64,000 bases of DNA from assembly GCF_024704725.1 (NCBI RefSeq), contig NZ_JALIQS010000003.1, forward strand, positions 930,001 to 994,000. Direction: 5' to 3'. The notes beneath the pieces were generated by a model. That model searched no databases. It was not told the origin of the DNA and saw only the letters and a list, made by a program, of their open reading frames with translations. The stretch's first letter is position 1; every line of letters starts with the position of its first letter. The position numbers and the translations under genes are program-made. Shown one piece after another: positions 28,221 to 37,480 of the stretch. This stretch comes from Shinella sp. CPCC 101442 (GTDB lineage Bacteria > Pseudomonadota > Alphaproteobacteria > Rhizobiales > Rhizobiaceae).

Positions 28221-28320
28221 GAAATCCGGTGGCAACAGCCTGCCACCGCCACTTTTCCCCAGCCCGACCAAAATCCCCTTCCGCCAAAATGGAACGGGCT
28301 TGACGCCATAAACAGAAAAT

Positions 28321-28363
28321 GGAATAAACATTCCGCAATACGGAATTCGCGGTTTGTTTATTC
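28321..28363. promoter_or_regulatory. IolR-like palindrome upstream of the transporter operon
   Basis: GGAA-N6-TTCC occurs at 28321-28334 (GGAATAAACATTCC), the form I recall for the RpiR-type inositol repressor IolR in Ensifer meliloti. It overlaps a second inverted repeat, ATTCCG/CGGAAT (28330-28346), and an outer pair GAATAAACA (28322-28330) with TGTTTATTC (28355-28363). The whole lies about 110-150 bases before the binding-protein gene. Confidence 0.65.
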
Positions 28364-28474
28364 TGTTTTGGCCTTTGCCTCCCGGGAGGAGCGACGGCCG
28401 GGGCGCCCGCAGGGGAAGCCATCCGGATTAAGTCAGTGGTGCTGCCGGACACCACGTTGAGGAGGAGAACGAAC

Positions 28475-29404
28475 ATGAAAAAATTCATCCTGAGCTCGGC
28501 ACTTGCCGTAATGATGTCGACGGCTGCCCACGCTGAGACGATCGGCGTTTCCATGGCGCTGTTCGACGACAACTTCCTGACCGTTCTGCGCAACGGCATG
28601 ACCGACTACGCCAAGACGCTCGACGGCGTCGACCTGCAGGTCGAAGACGCCCAGAACGATGTCGCCAAGCAGCAGAGCCAGATCCAGAACTTCATCGCCT
28701 CCGGCGTCAGCGCCATCATCGTCAACCCGGTCGATACCGATGCGACGGCGGCTCTCTCGAAGGCTGCCGCAGACGCCGGCATTCCGCTCGTCTACGTCAA
28801 CCGCGAACCGGCAAACATCAACGAACTGCCGGAAAAGCAGGCGTTCGTCGCCTCCAACGAGCAGGAATCCGGTACGCTGGAAACCAAGGAAGTCTGCCGC
28901 CTCCTGAACGGCAAAGGCAAGGTCGTCGTCATGATGGGCGAACTGTCCAACCAGGCCGCGCGCATGCGCACGCAGGATATCAAGGACGTCATCGCGACCG
29001 ACGAGTGCAAGGGCCTGACCATCGTCGAAGAGCAGACGGCCAACTGGTCGCGCACGCAGGGCGCCGACCTGATGACCAACTGGCTCTCCGCCGGCCTGGA
29101 ATTCGACGCCGTCATCTCCAACAATGACGAAATGGCGATCGGCGCCATTCAGGCCCTGAAGGCCGCCGGCCGCTCGATGGACAGCGTCGTCGTTGCAGGC
29201 ATCGACGCCACGCAGGACGCCCTTGCCGCCATGGCTGCCGGCGACCTCGACGTGACGGTCTTCCAGGACGCCGCCGGCCAGGGCAAGGGATCGGTCGATG
29301 CCGCGCTCAAGCTCGCCAAGGGCGAAAAGGTCGAGACGAAGGTTTACATCCCCTTCCAGCTCGTCACGCCGGCAAACATCGCTGACTTCCAGGCGAAGAA
29401 CTGA
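28475..29404 (+). CDS. Periplasmic inositol/rhizopine-type binding protein
   Basis: The 309-residue precursor has a signal peptide (residues 1-20; MKKFILSSALAVMMSTAAHA before ETIG) and a type-1 periplasmic binding fold. Segments ETIGVSMALFDDNFLTVLRN, IIVNPVDTDATAALSKAAAD and ISNNDEMAIGAIQALKAAG match the IbpA/MocB group that binds myo-inositol or related cyclitols. GAGGAGGAGAA precedes the ATG at 28475. It heads an operon with the ATPase, permease and idhA. The nearest-function choice between inositol and rhizopine is inferred from context. Confidence 0.88.
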   Translation: MKKFILSSALAVMMSTAAHAETIGVSMALFDDNFLTVLRNGMTDYAKTLDGVDLQVEDAQNDVAKQQSQIQNFIASGVSAIIVNPVDTDATAALSKAAADAGIPLVYVNREPANINELPEKQAFVASNEQESGTLETKEVCRLLNGKGKVVVMMGELSNQAARMRTQDIKDVIATDECKGLTIVEEQTANWSRTQGADLMTNWLSAGLEFDAVISNNDEMAIGAIQALKAAGRSMDSVVVAGIDATQDALAAMAAGDLDVTVFQDAAGQGKGSVDAALKLAKGEKVETKVYIPFQLVTPANIADFQAKN

Positions 29405-29443
29405 TCGGCTCACCGGTCTCGTGAATATCCGCTAGACTATGAA

Positions 29444-29473
29444 GGACGCGCGCACGCGGGCGTGCGCGCGTCC
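29444..29473 (+). terminator. Intra-operon hairpin after the binding-protein gene
   Basis: A perfect 13-base-pair GC-rich stem (29444-29456 with 29461-29473, loop CGGG) lies 40 bases past the binding-protein stop and upstream of the ATPase gene. There is no U-tract, so mRNA stabilisation or a pause site is likelier than full termination. Confidence 0.72.
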
Positions 29474-29508
29474 AACCTGTTTCAGGTTGCTCCGGGAGGG
29501 AGGGGACG

Positions 29509-31047
29509 ATGGTCAGTCCAACCACCATGGCCGCGGTTCGCGCAAGCGGCGCCATTCCGAATGCCGAATATCTCTTGTCTGCGGAAGGCGTCCGCAAGGA
29601 ATTCCCGGGCGTCGTCGCGCTCGATGATGTCCAGTTCAAGCTGAGACGCGGTTCCGTGCATGCCTTGATGGGCGAGAACGGCGCCGGAAAGTCCACGCTG
29701 ATGAAGATCCTTGCCGGCATCTACACGCCCGACCAGGGCGAGGTGCTGCTGAAGGGGCAGAAGATCCGCCTGAAATCACCGCTCGACGCGCTGGAGAACG
29801 GCATCGCCATGATCCATCAGGAACTGAACCTGATGCCTTTCATGACGGTTGCGGAAAATATCTGGATCCGCCGCGAACCGAAGAACCGCTTCGGCTTCGT
29901 CGATCACGGCGAGATGCACCGTAAGACCGCCGAACTCTTCAAGCGCCTCAACATCGTGATGGACCCGGAAGTGCAGGTGCGCGACCTCTCCGTCGCCAAC
30001 CGCCAGATGGTCGAGATCGCCAAGGCCGTTTCCTATGAGAGCGATGTGCTCATCATGGACGAGCCGACCTCGGCGCTGACCGAGCGCGAGGTGGACCACC
30101 TCTTCACGATCATCCGCGACCTGCGTTCGCAGGGCATCGGCATCGTCTACATCACCCACAAGATGAACGAGCTGTTCGAGATCGCCGACGAATTCTCGGT
30201 GTTCCGCGACGGCAAATATATCGGCACGCATGCCTCTACCGACGTGACCCGCGACGACATCATCCGCATGATGGTCGGCCGCGAGATCACCCAGATGTTC
30301 CCGAAAGAGGACGTGCCGATCGGAGACGTCGTTCTGTCGGTCAGGAACCTCAACCTCAAGGGCGTCTTTCACGACATCTCCTTCGACGTGCGCGCCGGGG
30401 AAATCCTGGGTATCGCCGGCCTCGTCGGCTCGGGCCGCTCGAATGTCGCCGAGACGATCTTCGGCGTGACGCCTGCGACGTCAGGCACGATCTCGATCAA
30501 CGGCAAGCAAGTCAACATCGACAGCCCGAACACCGCAATCAAGCACCGCATGGCGTTCCTGACGGAAGACCGCAAGGACACGGGCTGTCTGCTGATCCTC
30601 GACATCCTGGAAAACATGCAGATCGCCGTGTTGCAGGACAAGTTCGTCAAGAACGGCTTCGTTTCCGAGGGCGCGCTGACGAAGGTCTGCGAGGAGATGA
30701 GCAAGAAGCTCAGGGTCAAGACGCCCAACCTGTCGGAGCGCATCGAGAACCTGTCGGGCGGCAACCAGCAGAAGGTGCTGATCGGCCGCTGGCTGCTCAC
30801 CAATCCGCGCATCCTCATCCTCGACGAGCCGACCCGCGGCATCGATGTCGGCGCCAAGGCGGAAATCCACCGCTTCGTCACCGAACTCGCCAAGGACGGC
30901 GTCGCCGTCATCATGATCTCGTCGGAAATGCCGGAAGTGCTCGGCATGAGCGATCGCGTCATGGTCATGCACGAGGGCCGCGTCACCGGCATTCTCGACC
31001 GCGCCGAGGCAACGCAGGTCAAGGTCATGGAACTGGCGGCCCAGTAA
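29509..31047 (+). CDS. Inositol-type ABC transporter ATPase (two domains)
   Basis: The 512-residue protein has two nucleotide-binding domains. Domain one has Walker [17 protein letters not shown] near residue 60 and Walker [16 protein letters not shown]; domain two has [32 protein letters not shown] and [15 protein letters not shown]. It is of the RbsA/IatA type and would power uptake together with the permease that follows after 64 bases. GGGAGGGAGGGG lies before the ATG. The 20-residue N-terminal extension ([16 protein letters not shown]) is longer than in GguA. Confidence 0.92.
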   Translation: MVSPTTMAAVRASGAIPNAEYLLSAEGVRKEFPGVVALDDVQFKLRRGSVHALMGENGAGKSTLMKILAGIYTPDQGEVLLKGQKIRLKSPLDALENGIAMIHQELNLMPFMTVAENIWIRREPKNRFGFVDHGEMHRKTAELFKRLNIVMDPEVQVRDLSVANRQMVEIAKAVSYESDVLIMDEPTSALTEREVDHLFTIIRDLRSQGIGIVYITHKMNELFEIADEFSVFRDGKYIGTHASTDVTRDDIIRMMVGREITQMFPKEDVPIGDVVLSVRNLNLKGVFHDISFDVRAGEILGIAGLVGSGRSNVAETIFGVTPATSGTISINGKQVNIDSPNTAIKHRMAFLTEDRKDTGCLLILDILENMQIAVLQDKFVKNGFVSEGALTKVCEEMSKKLRVKTPNLSERIENLSGGNQQKVLIGRWLLTNPRILILDEPTRGIDVGAKAEIHRFVTELAKDGVAVIMISSEMPEVLGMSDRVMVMHEGRVTGILDRAEATQVKVMELAAQ

Positions 31048-31111
31048 GAGCGGGTCCCAAGGTTGGGCCAGTGAGATTTAAGGCCGCCGAGCGGCCATCA
31101 GGGAGGTAATC

Positions 31112-32131
31112 ATGAGCACGAATTCCGCCGCGCAGGCTCAAAGCCCCGCGCAGAAATCTGCCCGCCGGCTCCCGCCGGAACTCAACATCTTTCTCGTCCT
31201 CGTCGGCATTGCGCTGGTCTACGAAGTCCTTGGCTGGATTTTCGTCGGCCAGAGCTTCCTGATGAACCCGCAGCGCCTGACGATCATCATCCTGCAGGTT
31301 TCCGTCATCGGCATCATCGCCGTGGGTGTGACGCAGGTCATCATTACCGGGGGCATCGACCTGTCGTCCGGCTCCGTCGTCGGCATGACGGCGATGTTCA
31401 CGGCCTCGCTGGCGCAAGCCTCGACCTGGCCGCGCGCGCTCTATCCCTCGCTGACGGACATGCCGGTCATCGTGCCGGTGGTGGTCGGCATCGGCGTCGG
31501 CCTGCTCGCCGGCTTCATCAACGGCCAGCTCATCGCCAAGACCAAGATCCCGCCCTTCATCGCCACGCTCGGCATGATGGTGTCGGCACGCGGCATCTCC
31601 AAGTGGTACACGAAGGGCCAGCCGGTCTCGGGCCTCACGGAACAGTTCAACTTCATCGGCACCGGCATCTGGCCCGTCGTGATCTTCCTCGTCGTCGCCG
31701 TGATCTTCCACATCGCGCTACGCTACACCCGCTACGGCAAGTTCACCTATGCGATCGGCGCCAATGTGCAGGCCGCCCGCGTCTCCGGCATCAATGTCGA
31801 ATCCCATCTCGTGAAGGTCTATGCGATTGCCGGTGCGCTCGCTGGCCTCGCCGGTGTCGTCACTGCCGCCCGCGCCCAGACCGCGCAGGCCGGCATGGGC
31901 GTGATGTACGAACTCGATGCCATCGCCGCGACCGTCATCGGCGGCACCTCGCTTGCCGGCGGTGTGGGCCGCATCACCGGCACGGTCATCGGCACCGTCA
32001 TCCTCGGCGTCATGACCTCGGGCTTTACCTTCCTGCGCGTCGATGCTTTCTACCAGGAGATCGTCAAGGGCGTGATCATCGTGGCCGCCGTCGTCGTCGA
32101 CGTCTACCGCCAGAAGAAGCGCAAGACGTAA
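31112..32131 (+). CDS. Inositol-type ABC transporter permease
   Basis: The 339-residue membrane protein of the CUT2 permease family has about nine hydrophobic segments. The family motif QVIITGGIDLSSGSVVGMTA lies near residue 75, and the EAA-like and C-terminal segments [20 protein letters not shown] are present. It corresponds to the IatP role of inositol importers. The gene ends with a basic YRQKKRKT tail. The next gene, idhA, starts 105 bases on. Confidence 0.92.
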   Translation: MSTNSAAQAQSPAQKSARRLPPELNIFLVLVGIALVYEVLGWIFVGQSFLMNPQRLTIIILQVSVIGIIAVGVTQVIITGGIDLSSGSVVGMTAMFTASLAQASTWPRALYPSLTDMPVIVPVVVGIGVGLLAGFINGQLIAKTKIPPFIATLGMMVSARGISKWYTKGQPVSGLTEQFNFIGTGIWPVVIFLVVAVIFHIALRYTRYGKFTYAIGANVQAARVSGINVESHLVKVYAIAGALAGLAGVVTAARAQTAQAGMGVMYELDAIAATVIGGTSLAGGVGRITGTVIGTVILGVMTSGFTFLRVDAFYQEIVKGVIIVAAVVVDVYRQKKRKT

Positions 32132-32236
32132 CCGAAATCCTCGCGGTTCGCCGCGACGCTTTTGCGGGGCGAGCGTATCGCCCCGCCCCTCCTCCCGCAT
32201 GATCCCCAAGCATGCGGCTTACTTGAGAGAATGAAG

Positions 32237-33229
32237 ATGACTGTGAGATTTGGTCTTCTCGGCGCAGGCCGCATCGGCAAGGTGCATGCCAAGGCCCTGA
32301 CAGGCAATCCCGATGCCGTGCTCGTCGCCGTCGCCGATGCCTTCCCGGCGGCCGCCGACGCCATCGCCAAGCAGTATGGCTGCGATGTGCGCACGATCGA
32401 GGCGATCGAAGCCGCCAAGGACATCGATGCCGTCGTGATCTGCACGCCGACCGACACCCATGCCGACCTCATCGAACGCTTTTCCCGCGCCGGCAAGGCG
32501 ATCTTCTGCGAAAAGCCGATCGACCTCGACGTCGACCGCGTGCGCGCCTGCATGAAGGTGGTGGAAGAAACCAAGGGCAAGCTGATGGTCGGCTTCAACC
32601 GCCGCTTCGACCCCCATTTCATGGCCGTGCGCAAGGCGATCGACGACGGCAAGATCGGCGACGTCGAGATAGTCACCATCACGTCGCGCGATCCCGGCGC
32701 CCCGCCGGTCGACTACATCAAACGTTCCGGCGGCATCTTCCGCGACATGACGATCCACGACTTCGACATGGCCCGCTTCCTGCTGGGCGAAGAGGTCGCC
32801 TCGGTCTCGGCGACCGCCGCCGTTCTGGTCGACCCGGAAATCGGCAAGGCCGGTGACTATGACAGCGTCTCGGTCATCCTCCAGACCAAGTCCGGCAAGC
32901 AGGCGATCATCTCCAACTCCCGCCGCGCCACCTACGGCTACGACCAGCGTATCGAGGTACACGGCTCTAAGGGCGTCGTCTCCGCCGAAAACCAGCGCCC
33001 CGTCTCCATCGAAATCGCCAATGGAGACGGCTACACCCGCCCACCGCTGCACGACTTCTTCATGACCCGCTATACGGAAGCCTACGCCAACGAGATCGCG
33101 GCCTTCATCGCCGCCATCGAAAAGGGCGCCACCATCACCCCCTCCGGCGCCGACGGCCTCGCCGCCCTGGCACTCGCCGATGCGGCCGTAAGGTCTGTCG
33201 AAGAAAAGCGCCATATCTCCGTCGCCTGA
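32237..33229 (+). CDS. idhA: Inositol 2-dehydrogenase (IdhA/IolG, MocA-type)
   Basis: The 330-residue Gfo/Idh/MocA oxidoreductase oxidises myo-inositol (or scyllo-inositol-like cyclitols) to the 2-keto form with NAD. The dinucleotide site LLGAGRIGKVHAKALTG is at the N-terminus, CEKPIDLD carries the catalytic-lysine motif near residue 97, and GGIFRDMTIHDFDMARFLLG contributes the Asp/His active-site pair near residues 172-176. The length and sequence agree closely with my recollection of rhizobial IdhA. ATG 32237 was chosen for family length; an in-frame ATG two codons upstream is possible. It ends the operon and is followed by a terminator. Confidence 0.92.
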   Translation: MTVRFGLLGAGRIGKVHAKALTGNPDAVLVAVADAFPAAADAIAKQYGCDVRTIEAIEAAKDIDAVVICTPTDTHADLIERFSRAGKAIFCEKPIDLDVDRVRACMKVVEETKGKLMVGFNRRFDPHFMAVRKAIDDGKIGDVEIVTITSRDPGAPPVDYIKRSGGIFRDMTIHDFDMARFLLGEEVASVSATAAVLVDPEIGKAGDYDSVSVILQTKSGKQAIISNSRRATYGYDQRIEVHGSKGVVSAENQRPVSIEIANGDGYTRPPLHDFFMTRYTEAYANEIAAFIAAIEKGATITPSGADGLAALALADAAVRSVEEKRHISVA

Positions 33230-33255
33230 CGGATCAAAGCTCCCAAGGCAACTGG

Positions 33256-33284
33256 CCGGGCGATTATGTCGCCCGGTCTTTTTG
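33256..33284 (+). terminator. Intrinsic terminator after idhA
   Basis: An eight-base-pair perfect stem CCGGGCGA/TCGCCCGG (33256-33263 and 33269-33276) with a five-base loop is followed by TCTTTTTG, 26 bases past the idhA stop. Confidence 0.9.
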
Positions 33285-33612
33285 TTGGGCAATTGATCGC
33301 GTCCGCAGGCATCGCTGCCACTCCGTTGAAGAGCGACCAAAGCCCGTGAAAGGCCAATAGCGTTAAGCCCACCGCACGATCCATCTTAATTTGCGAACGT
33401 GCCGCCCGCCCAGGTGATTTGACCAGGTGTCGGCGTATCGTCTTGGTATCACTGGATAATGCATGTGCCCGGCCAATCACGGCAGGAGTTTCGTGCACAG
33501 CCCGCAGTGTAAACACCTATGGCAGTGAGACAGATGATGACAACGATCTTTCGAATCACGATGCGATCCTCACGGGTGTCGTGGTCGACGCCTTGCAAAT
33601 CGTTGAAAAAAT
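33285..33612. other. Intergenic stretch without a supported gene
   Basis: This 328-base stretch lies between the idhA terminator and the tRNA. Short open frames exist on both strands, but none shows a ribosome binding site together with plausible protein composition. It has no integrase remnant or attachment-like repeat that I could find beside the tRNA. Confidence 0.5.
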
Positions 33613-33689
33613 TGGCGCACCCGACAGGATTCGAACCTGTGACCTTTGGAATCGGAATCCAACACTCTATCCAGCTGAGCTACGGGTGC
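33613..33689 (-). tRNA. tRNA-Arg (anticodon CCG)
   Basis: Read on the minus strand, the 77-base gene folds as a cloverleaf. The acceptor arms GCACCCG/CGGGTGC pair perfectly, the D arm contains AGCTCAGCTGGAT, the anticodon stem TTGGA/TCCAA encloses loop TTCCGAT with anticodon CCG, and the T arm has GGTTCGAATCC. The CCA end is encoded (33613-33615). It reads CGG codons. Confidence 0.96.
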
Positions 33690-33810
33690 ATCCGTAGGCG
33701 ATGACTCGCCTGTCCGATGGAAGGGTCTTAGCCCAGGTGCGGGCGGGCTTCAATCGGGAAATTGTTGAAAGGGGAGCTGTTTTTGCTTTGCAGGGTGGTT
33801 ACCGGGAAAT

Positions 33811-33842
33811 AAGCGGGCCGCCGGGGTGCCGGCGGCCCGCTT
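33811..33842 (-). terminator. Terminator of the xylose-type transporter operon
   Basis: A perfect 14-base-pair stem (33811-33824 with 33829-33842, loop GGTG) sits 17 bases beyond the ATPase stop on the minus strand and is followed there by TTATTTCCC, a short U-rich tract. Confidence 0.82.
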
Positions 33843-33859
33843 TGGGTGTGGCCGTTCGG

Positions 33860-34648
33860 TCAGGCCGTCTGCATGGCGCCGGGGCCGGGAATGGCCTTGG
33901 GCGGCACCTTGCCGAGGATGATCATGCCGAGGACTTCGTCCTTGGTGACGTCCTCGGTGCGGGCGTGGCCGACAACCTGGCCGTTCTTCATGACCGAGAC
34001 GCGGTCGGCCAAATCGAAGACGTCGTGGATGTCGTGGCTGATCAGGAAGATGCCGATACCTTCCTTCTTCAGCTGCTTGATCAGCTCGCCGACCTGCGCC
34101 GTCTCCTGCGGGCCGAGCGCCGCCGTCGGCTCGTCCATGATCAGGATGCGGGCGTTGAACAGGATCGCCCGGGCGATCGCCACCGACTGGCGCTGGCCGC
34201 CGGAGAGCGCCTTCACCGGCTCCTTGAAGCGCTGGAAGTTCGGGTTGAGGCGGCCCATCACTTCGCGGGTCTTGGCCTCCATCGCGACATCGTCGAGCGT
34301 ACCCCAGGGGGTGCGCAGTTCGCGGCCGAGATAGAGGTTGGCGGCGGCATCGACATTATCGGCCACGGCGAGCGTCTGGTAGATCGTCTCGATGCCGTAT
34401 TTCTTGGCGTCGCGCGGGTTGCCGATGTCGGCGGGTTCGCCGTTGATCAGGATCTCGCCGCCATCGCGCTTGTAGGCACCGGAGAGAACCTTGATCAGCG
34501 TCGACTTGCCGGCGCCGTTATGACCGAGAAGTGCCACGACCTCGCCGGGGTAGAGATCGACCGAGGCATTGTCCACGGCGTGGATGCCGCCGAAGGAGAT
34601 GGAAATGTTCTTCAGCTCCACGAGCGGCGTACGGGTGGTGTCCGTCAT
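33860..34648 (-). CDS. xylG: Xylose-type ABC transporter ATPase, single domain
   Basis: The 262-residue protein has one nucleotide-binding domain only: Walker [19 protein letters not shown] (about residue 40), Q-loop near [10 protein letters not shown], signature [17 protein letters not shown] and Walker [16 protein letters not shown]. Most CUT2 ATPases are double-length, as are the other two in this window, but half-size versions (FrcA type) are known in rhizobia and work as dimers. The C-terminal tail after about residue 235 is Pro/Gly-rich. It is 14 bases downstream of the permease gene. The xylose assignment is shared with the binding protein and remains provisional. Confidence 0.85.
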   Translation of the reverse strand: MTDTTRTPLVELKNISISFGGIHAVDNASVDLYPGEVVALLGHNGAGKSTLIKVLSGAYKRDGGEILINGEPADIGNPRDAKKYGIETIYQTLAVADNVDAAANLYLGRELRTPWGTLDDVAMEAKTREVMGRLNPNFQRFKEPVKALSGGQRQSVAIARAILFNARILIMDEPTAALGPQETAQVGELIKQLKKEGIGIFLISHDIHDVFDLADRVSVMKNGQVVGHARTEDVTKDEVLGMIILGKVPPKAIPGPGAMQTA

Positions 34649-34662
34649 TGGTCCAACTCCTC

Positions 34663-35976
34663 TTACTTAGCGCGGGCGCGGTAGACCGTGTCGAGCCAGA
34701 CGGCAACGACGAGGACCATACCGACCACGATGCGCTGGAACGGGGTGTCGATGCCAACAAGCACCATGCCCGATTGCAGCGATTGCATGACGAGGGCGCC
34801 GAGCATGGCGCCAGCGATTGTGCCCATGCCGCCCGCAAGCGACGTGCCGCCGATCACGGCGGCCGCGATCGTATAGAGCTCGTCGAGTTCGCCCTGCGCA
34901 TTGGTCGCGGCATTGAGGCGGGCGGTGGAAATGGCGGCTGCGACGGCGCAGAGAATGCCCATCAGCGCGAAGATCTTGACGGTCACCCAGCGGGTCTTGA
35001 TGCCCGCGAGTTCCGCCGCCTCGGGATTGCCGCCGAGCGCGAAAACGTAGCGGCCGAAGCGCAGGCGCGTCGAGATGAAGGTCATGACGATGCCGACGAC
35101 GATGGCGATCAGCACGGGAATGGCGATGCCATGGGGGATGAACAATCCGCCCTCCGGCCAGGCGATGCCGTTGGCATCTGCGAATTTGCGGGCGATGGCG
35201 ACGGGCCAGGGATAGCTGTTGACGATCAAGACGGCGCCGAGCACCAGCGCGCAGCCGATGGCGACCAGGAAATACTCGGCCCACATCGGACGCAGCGGGA
35301 AGCCGAAGCGTTTGCGCTGCTTGCGGGAATTGGCGATCGTCGCGACGATGGCCGCGCAGGCGAGCGCGCCGACGATCCAGCTCGCCGTTGCCCCGATCGA
35401 GCCCTCGGTGCCGCCGCCCATCAGGCGGAAGGTGGCATCCATGGGGGCCACGGTGCGGCCGCTGGTGACGAACCAGGTGGCGCCGCGCCAGACGAGCAGG
35501 CCGCCGAGCGTGACGATGAAGGAGGGAACGTTGAGGAAGGCGATGATCGAGCCATGCAGCGCGCCGATCGCGGCACCGAGCAGCAGGCCACAGAGCAGCG
35601 TGACGATCCAGATCGCCGGATGATTGAAGCCGAGCAGCTGCGGCAGCAGTTCGGCCTGCAGCACACCCATGATCATGCCGACGAAACCGAGGATGGAACC
35701 GACGGAAAGATCGATGTTGCGCGTCACGATGACCAGCACCATGCCGGTCGCCATGACGGCGACGGAGGCCGTCTGGACGGAGAGGTTCCAGAGGTTGCGG
35801 GGCGTGAGGAACAGGCCACCGGACAAGATGTTGAAGCCGATCCAGATGATCAGCAGCGCGCCGACCATGCCGAGCAGGCGCGTATCGATTTCGGTGGCGC
35901 GGAAGAAGCGCTTCACCGGGTTCTCGCTTGCCGATCGCGCACGATTGGCAGAAGCGGTCGTCGTGATGTCGGCCAT
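34663..35976 (-). CDS. xylH: Xylose-type ABC transporter permease
   Basis: The 437-residue permease is of the XylH type, with roughly 12 hydrophobic segments. [20 protein letters not shown] (about residue 83) is the conserved motif. An N-terminal cytoplasmic stretch of about 30 residues precedes the first helix, and the C-terminal domain has [20 protein letters not shown] then [16 protein letters not shown] 35976 ([14 protein letters not shown]) is the likely start; an in-frame extension to 36063 overlaps no known domain. It follows xylF with a 217-base gap that contains a hairpin. Confidence 0.9.
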   Translation of the reverse strand: MADITTTASANRARSASENPVKRFFRATEIDTRLLGMVGALLIIWIGFNILSGGLFLTPRNLWNLSVQTASVAVMATGMVLVIVTRNIDLSVGSILGFVGMIMGVLQAELLPQLLGFNHPAIWIVTLLCGLLLGAAIGALHGSIIAFLNVPSFIVTLGGLLVWRGATWFVTSGRTVAPMDATFRLMGGGTEGSIGATASWIVGALACAAIVATIANSRKQRKRFGFPLRPMWAEYFLVAIGCALVLGAVLIVNSYPWPVAIARKFADANGIAWPEGGLFIPHGIAIPVLIAIVVGIVMTFISTRLRFGRYVFALGGNPEAAELAGIKTRWVTVKIFALMGILCAVAAAISTARLNAATNAQGELDELYTIAAAVIGGTSLAGGMGTIAGAMLGALVMQSLQSGMVLVGIDTPFQRIVVGMVLVVAVWLDTVYRARAK

Positions 35977-36127
35977 GGTTTGCCGTTCCCCCACTTTTGT
36001 TGAACGTGTCGTCCGGGCGTATCCAAGAGTTGGAGAAGGATGTTCCGGAAAACCGGTTCCCACTTTTCCTCATCCTGCTTTCGAGGATGTGTCGTCGCAT
36101 CATCCTCCGCCCGCTGCCCATCTTGCG

Positions 36128-36160
36128 CAAGCGCCGCAACGGAAGCCGCTGCGGCGCTTG
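36128..36160 (-). terminator. Intra-operon hairpin after xylF
   Basis: Perfect 11-base arms CAAGCGCCGCA (36128-36138) and TGCGGCGCTTG (36150-36160) form a stem with an 11-base loop 33 bases past the xylF stop and upstream of xylH. It lacks a clear U-tract and may stabilise xylF mRNA or reduce read-through into xylH. Confidence 0.7.
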
Positions 36161-36193
36161 TCGATGGTCAGGTCAGTACCGGATGGTCGCTAC

Positions 36194-37237
36194 TCAGTTG
36201 CAGGCTGCAACGGAGCCGGCGGCAACGCCCTGGCAAGCCGTTTCCTTCGGGATCCAGCCGGCGTCGATGACGACGTTCAGATTGTCCTTGGTGATCGGCA
36301 GCGGCGCGAGGAAGACCGACTTCATCTCGACGCCCTTCGGGCCGCCGTTGAAGGTGGTGACGCCTTCGATCTCGTCCATGGTCTTGCCGCTGGCGAGCGT
36401 CGCTGCGATTTCCGCAGCACGCTTGCCGAGTTCACGCGAGTCTTTCCAGACCGAAACGGTCTGGGTGCCGAGAGCGACGCGGTTCAGCGCGGCGTGGTCG
36501 GCGTCCTGGCCGGAAACCGGTACGGTGCCGGCAAGGCCCTGTGCGGAAAGCGCTGCGATCGCGCCGCCGGCCGTGCCGTCGTTCGAGGCAACGACCGCGT
36601 CGACCTTGTTGTCGTTCGCCGTCAGGAACTGTTCCATGTTCTTCTGGGCGTTTTCCGGCTTCCAGCCGTCGGTGTAGGCTTCACCGACATTCTTGATCTT
36701 GCCGGCGTCGATCGCTTCCTTCAGCACTTCCTGCTGACCAGCGAAGAGGAAGTCGGCGTTCGGGTCGGACGAGGAGCCCTTGATGAAGACGTAGTTGCCT
36801 TCCGGCTTCACCTTGAACACTTCGCGGGCCTGCATGCGGCCGACTTCCTTGTTGTCGAAGGTGATGTAAAAGGCAGCCGGGTTTTCGATCAGGCGGTCGT
36901 AGCCGACGACCGGAATGCCTTCAGCGGCAGCCTTTTCGATGGCCGGACCGATGGCTTCGGAATCCTGGGCGAGAACGATGATGGCATTGGCGCCCTGGGC
37001 GATCAGCGACTCGACGTCGGTCAGCTGCTTGGCGGCAGACGACTGGGCGTCAGCAGAAATGTACTTGTCGCCGGACGCTTCGAGAGCGGCCTTGATGGCG
37101 GCTTCGTCGGTTTTCCAACGCTCTTCCTGGAAGTTCGACCAGGAAACGCCGACCACCAGATCCTTGGCGTGCGCAATACCGGAATGCAGGGAAACGATGA
37201 TGGCAGCCCCTGCCATCAGCTTCAAAACGGACTTCAT
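36194..37237 (-). CDS. xylF: D-xylose-type periplasmic binding protein
   Basis: The 347-residue precursor has a signal peptide (about residues 1-24; [20 protein letters not shown] then IAHA before KDLV). The mature part fits Xyl[21 protein letters not shown] at the N-lobe, [20 protein letters not shown] in the hinge region and [20 protein letters not shown] near residue 255. It captures D-xylose or a similar pentose for the XylH/XylG pair. It is the first gene of a leftward operon facing a ROK repressor across a palindromic operator. A role for another aldose is possible. Confidence 0.9.
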   Translation of the reverse strand: MKSVLKLMAGAAIIVSLHSGIAHAKDLVVGVSWSNFQEERWKTDEAAIKAALEASGDKYISADAQSSAAKQLTDVESLIAQGANAIIVLAQDSEAIGPAIEKAAAEGIPVVGYDRLIENPAAFYITFDNKEVGRMQAREVFKVKPEGNYVFIKGSSSDPNADFLFAGQQEVLKEAIDAGKIKNVGEAYTDGWKPENAQKNMEQFLTANDNKVDAVVASNDGTAGGAIAALSAQGLAGTVPVSGQDADHAALNRVALGTQTVSVWKDSRELGKRAAEIAATLASGKTMDEIEGVTTFNGGPKGVEMKSVFLAPLPITKDNLNVVIDAGWIPKETACQGVAAGSVAACN

Positions 37238-37342
37238 ATTATCCTCCCAAGTGAACACCGGCCGCCTGGACGAACCTCCCGCCCAATCAACGACCAGCCA
37301 CGATAACACTGTCTCGATACCCCTCCCGATGTGCTGGGACTT

Positions 37343-37363
37343 TTTTCTCGACAGTCGAGAAAA
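37343..37363. promoter_or_regulatory. Palindromic operator between xylF and the ROK repressor
   Basis: A perfect inverted repeat has ten-base arms, TTTTCTCGAC (37343-37352) and GTCGAGAAAA (37354-37363), around one central base. It lies 106 bases before xylF and 118 bases before the ROK gene and is the obvious binding site for that repressor. Confidence 0.85.
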
Positions 37364-37480
37364 TAAATGTCAGAACTTTTCCAGGCTGTCAACACGGCTT
37401 GAAAGGCCTTGAATGACGGCGTGACTGATGCTTTGGGAGGGGCATGGGTTGCAGCCTGTGAAAGCGAGCGGAAACAAAAG

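Noticed and set aside
33230-33860. Integration site or genomic island border at tRNA-Arg
   Set aside because: I found no integrase gene, no repeated tRNA 3' end and no change in gene character beside it.
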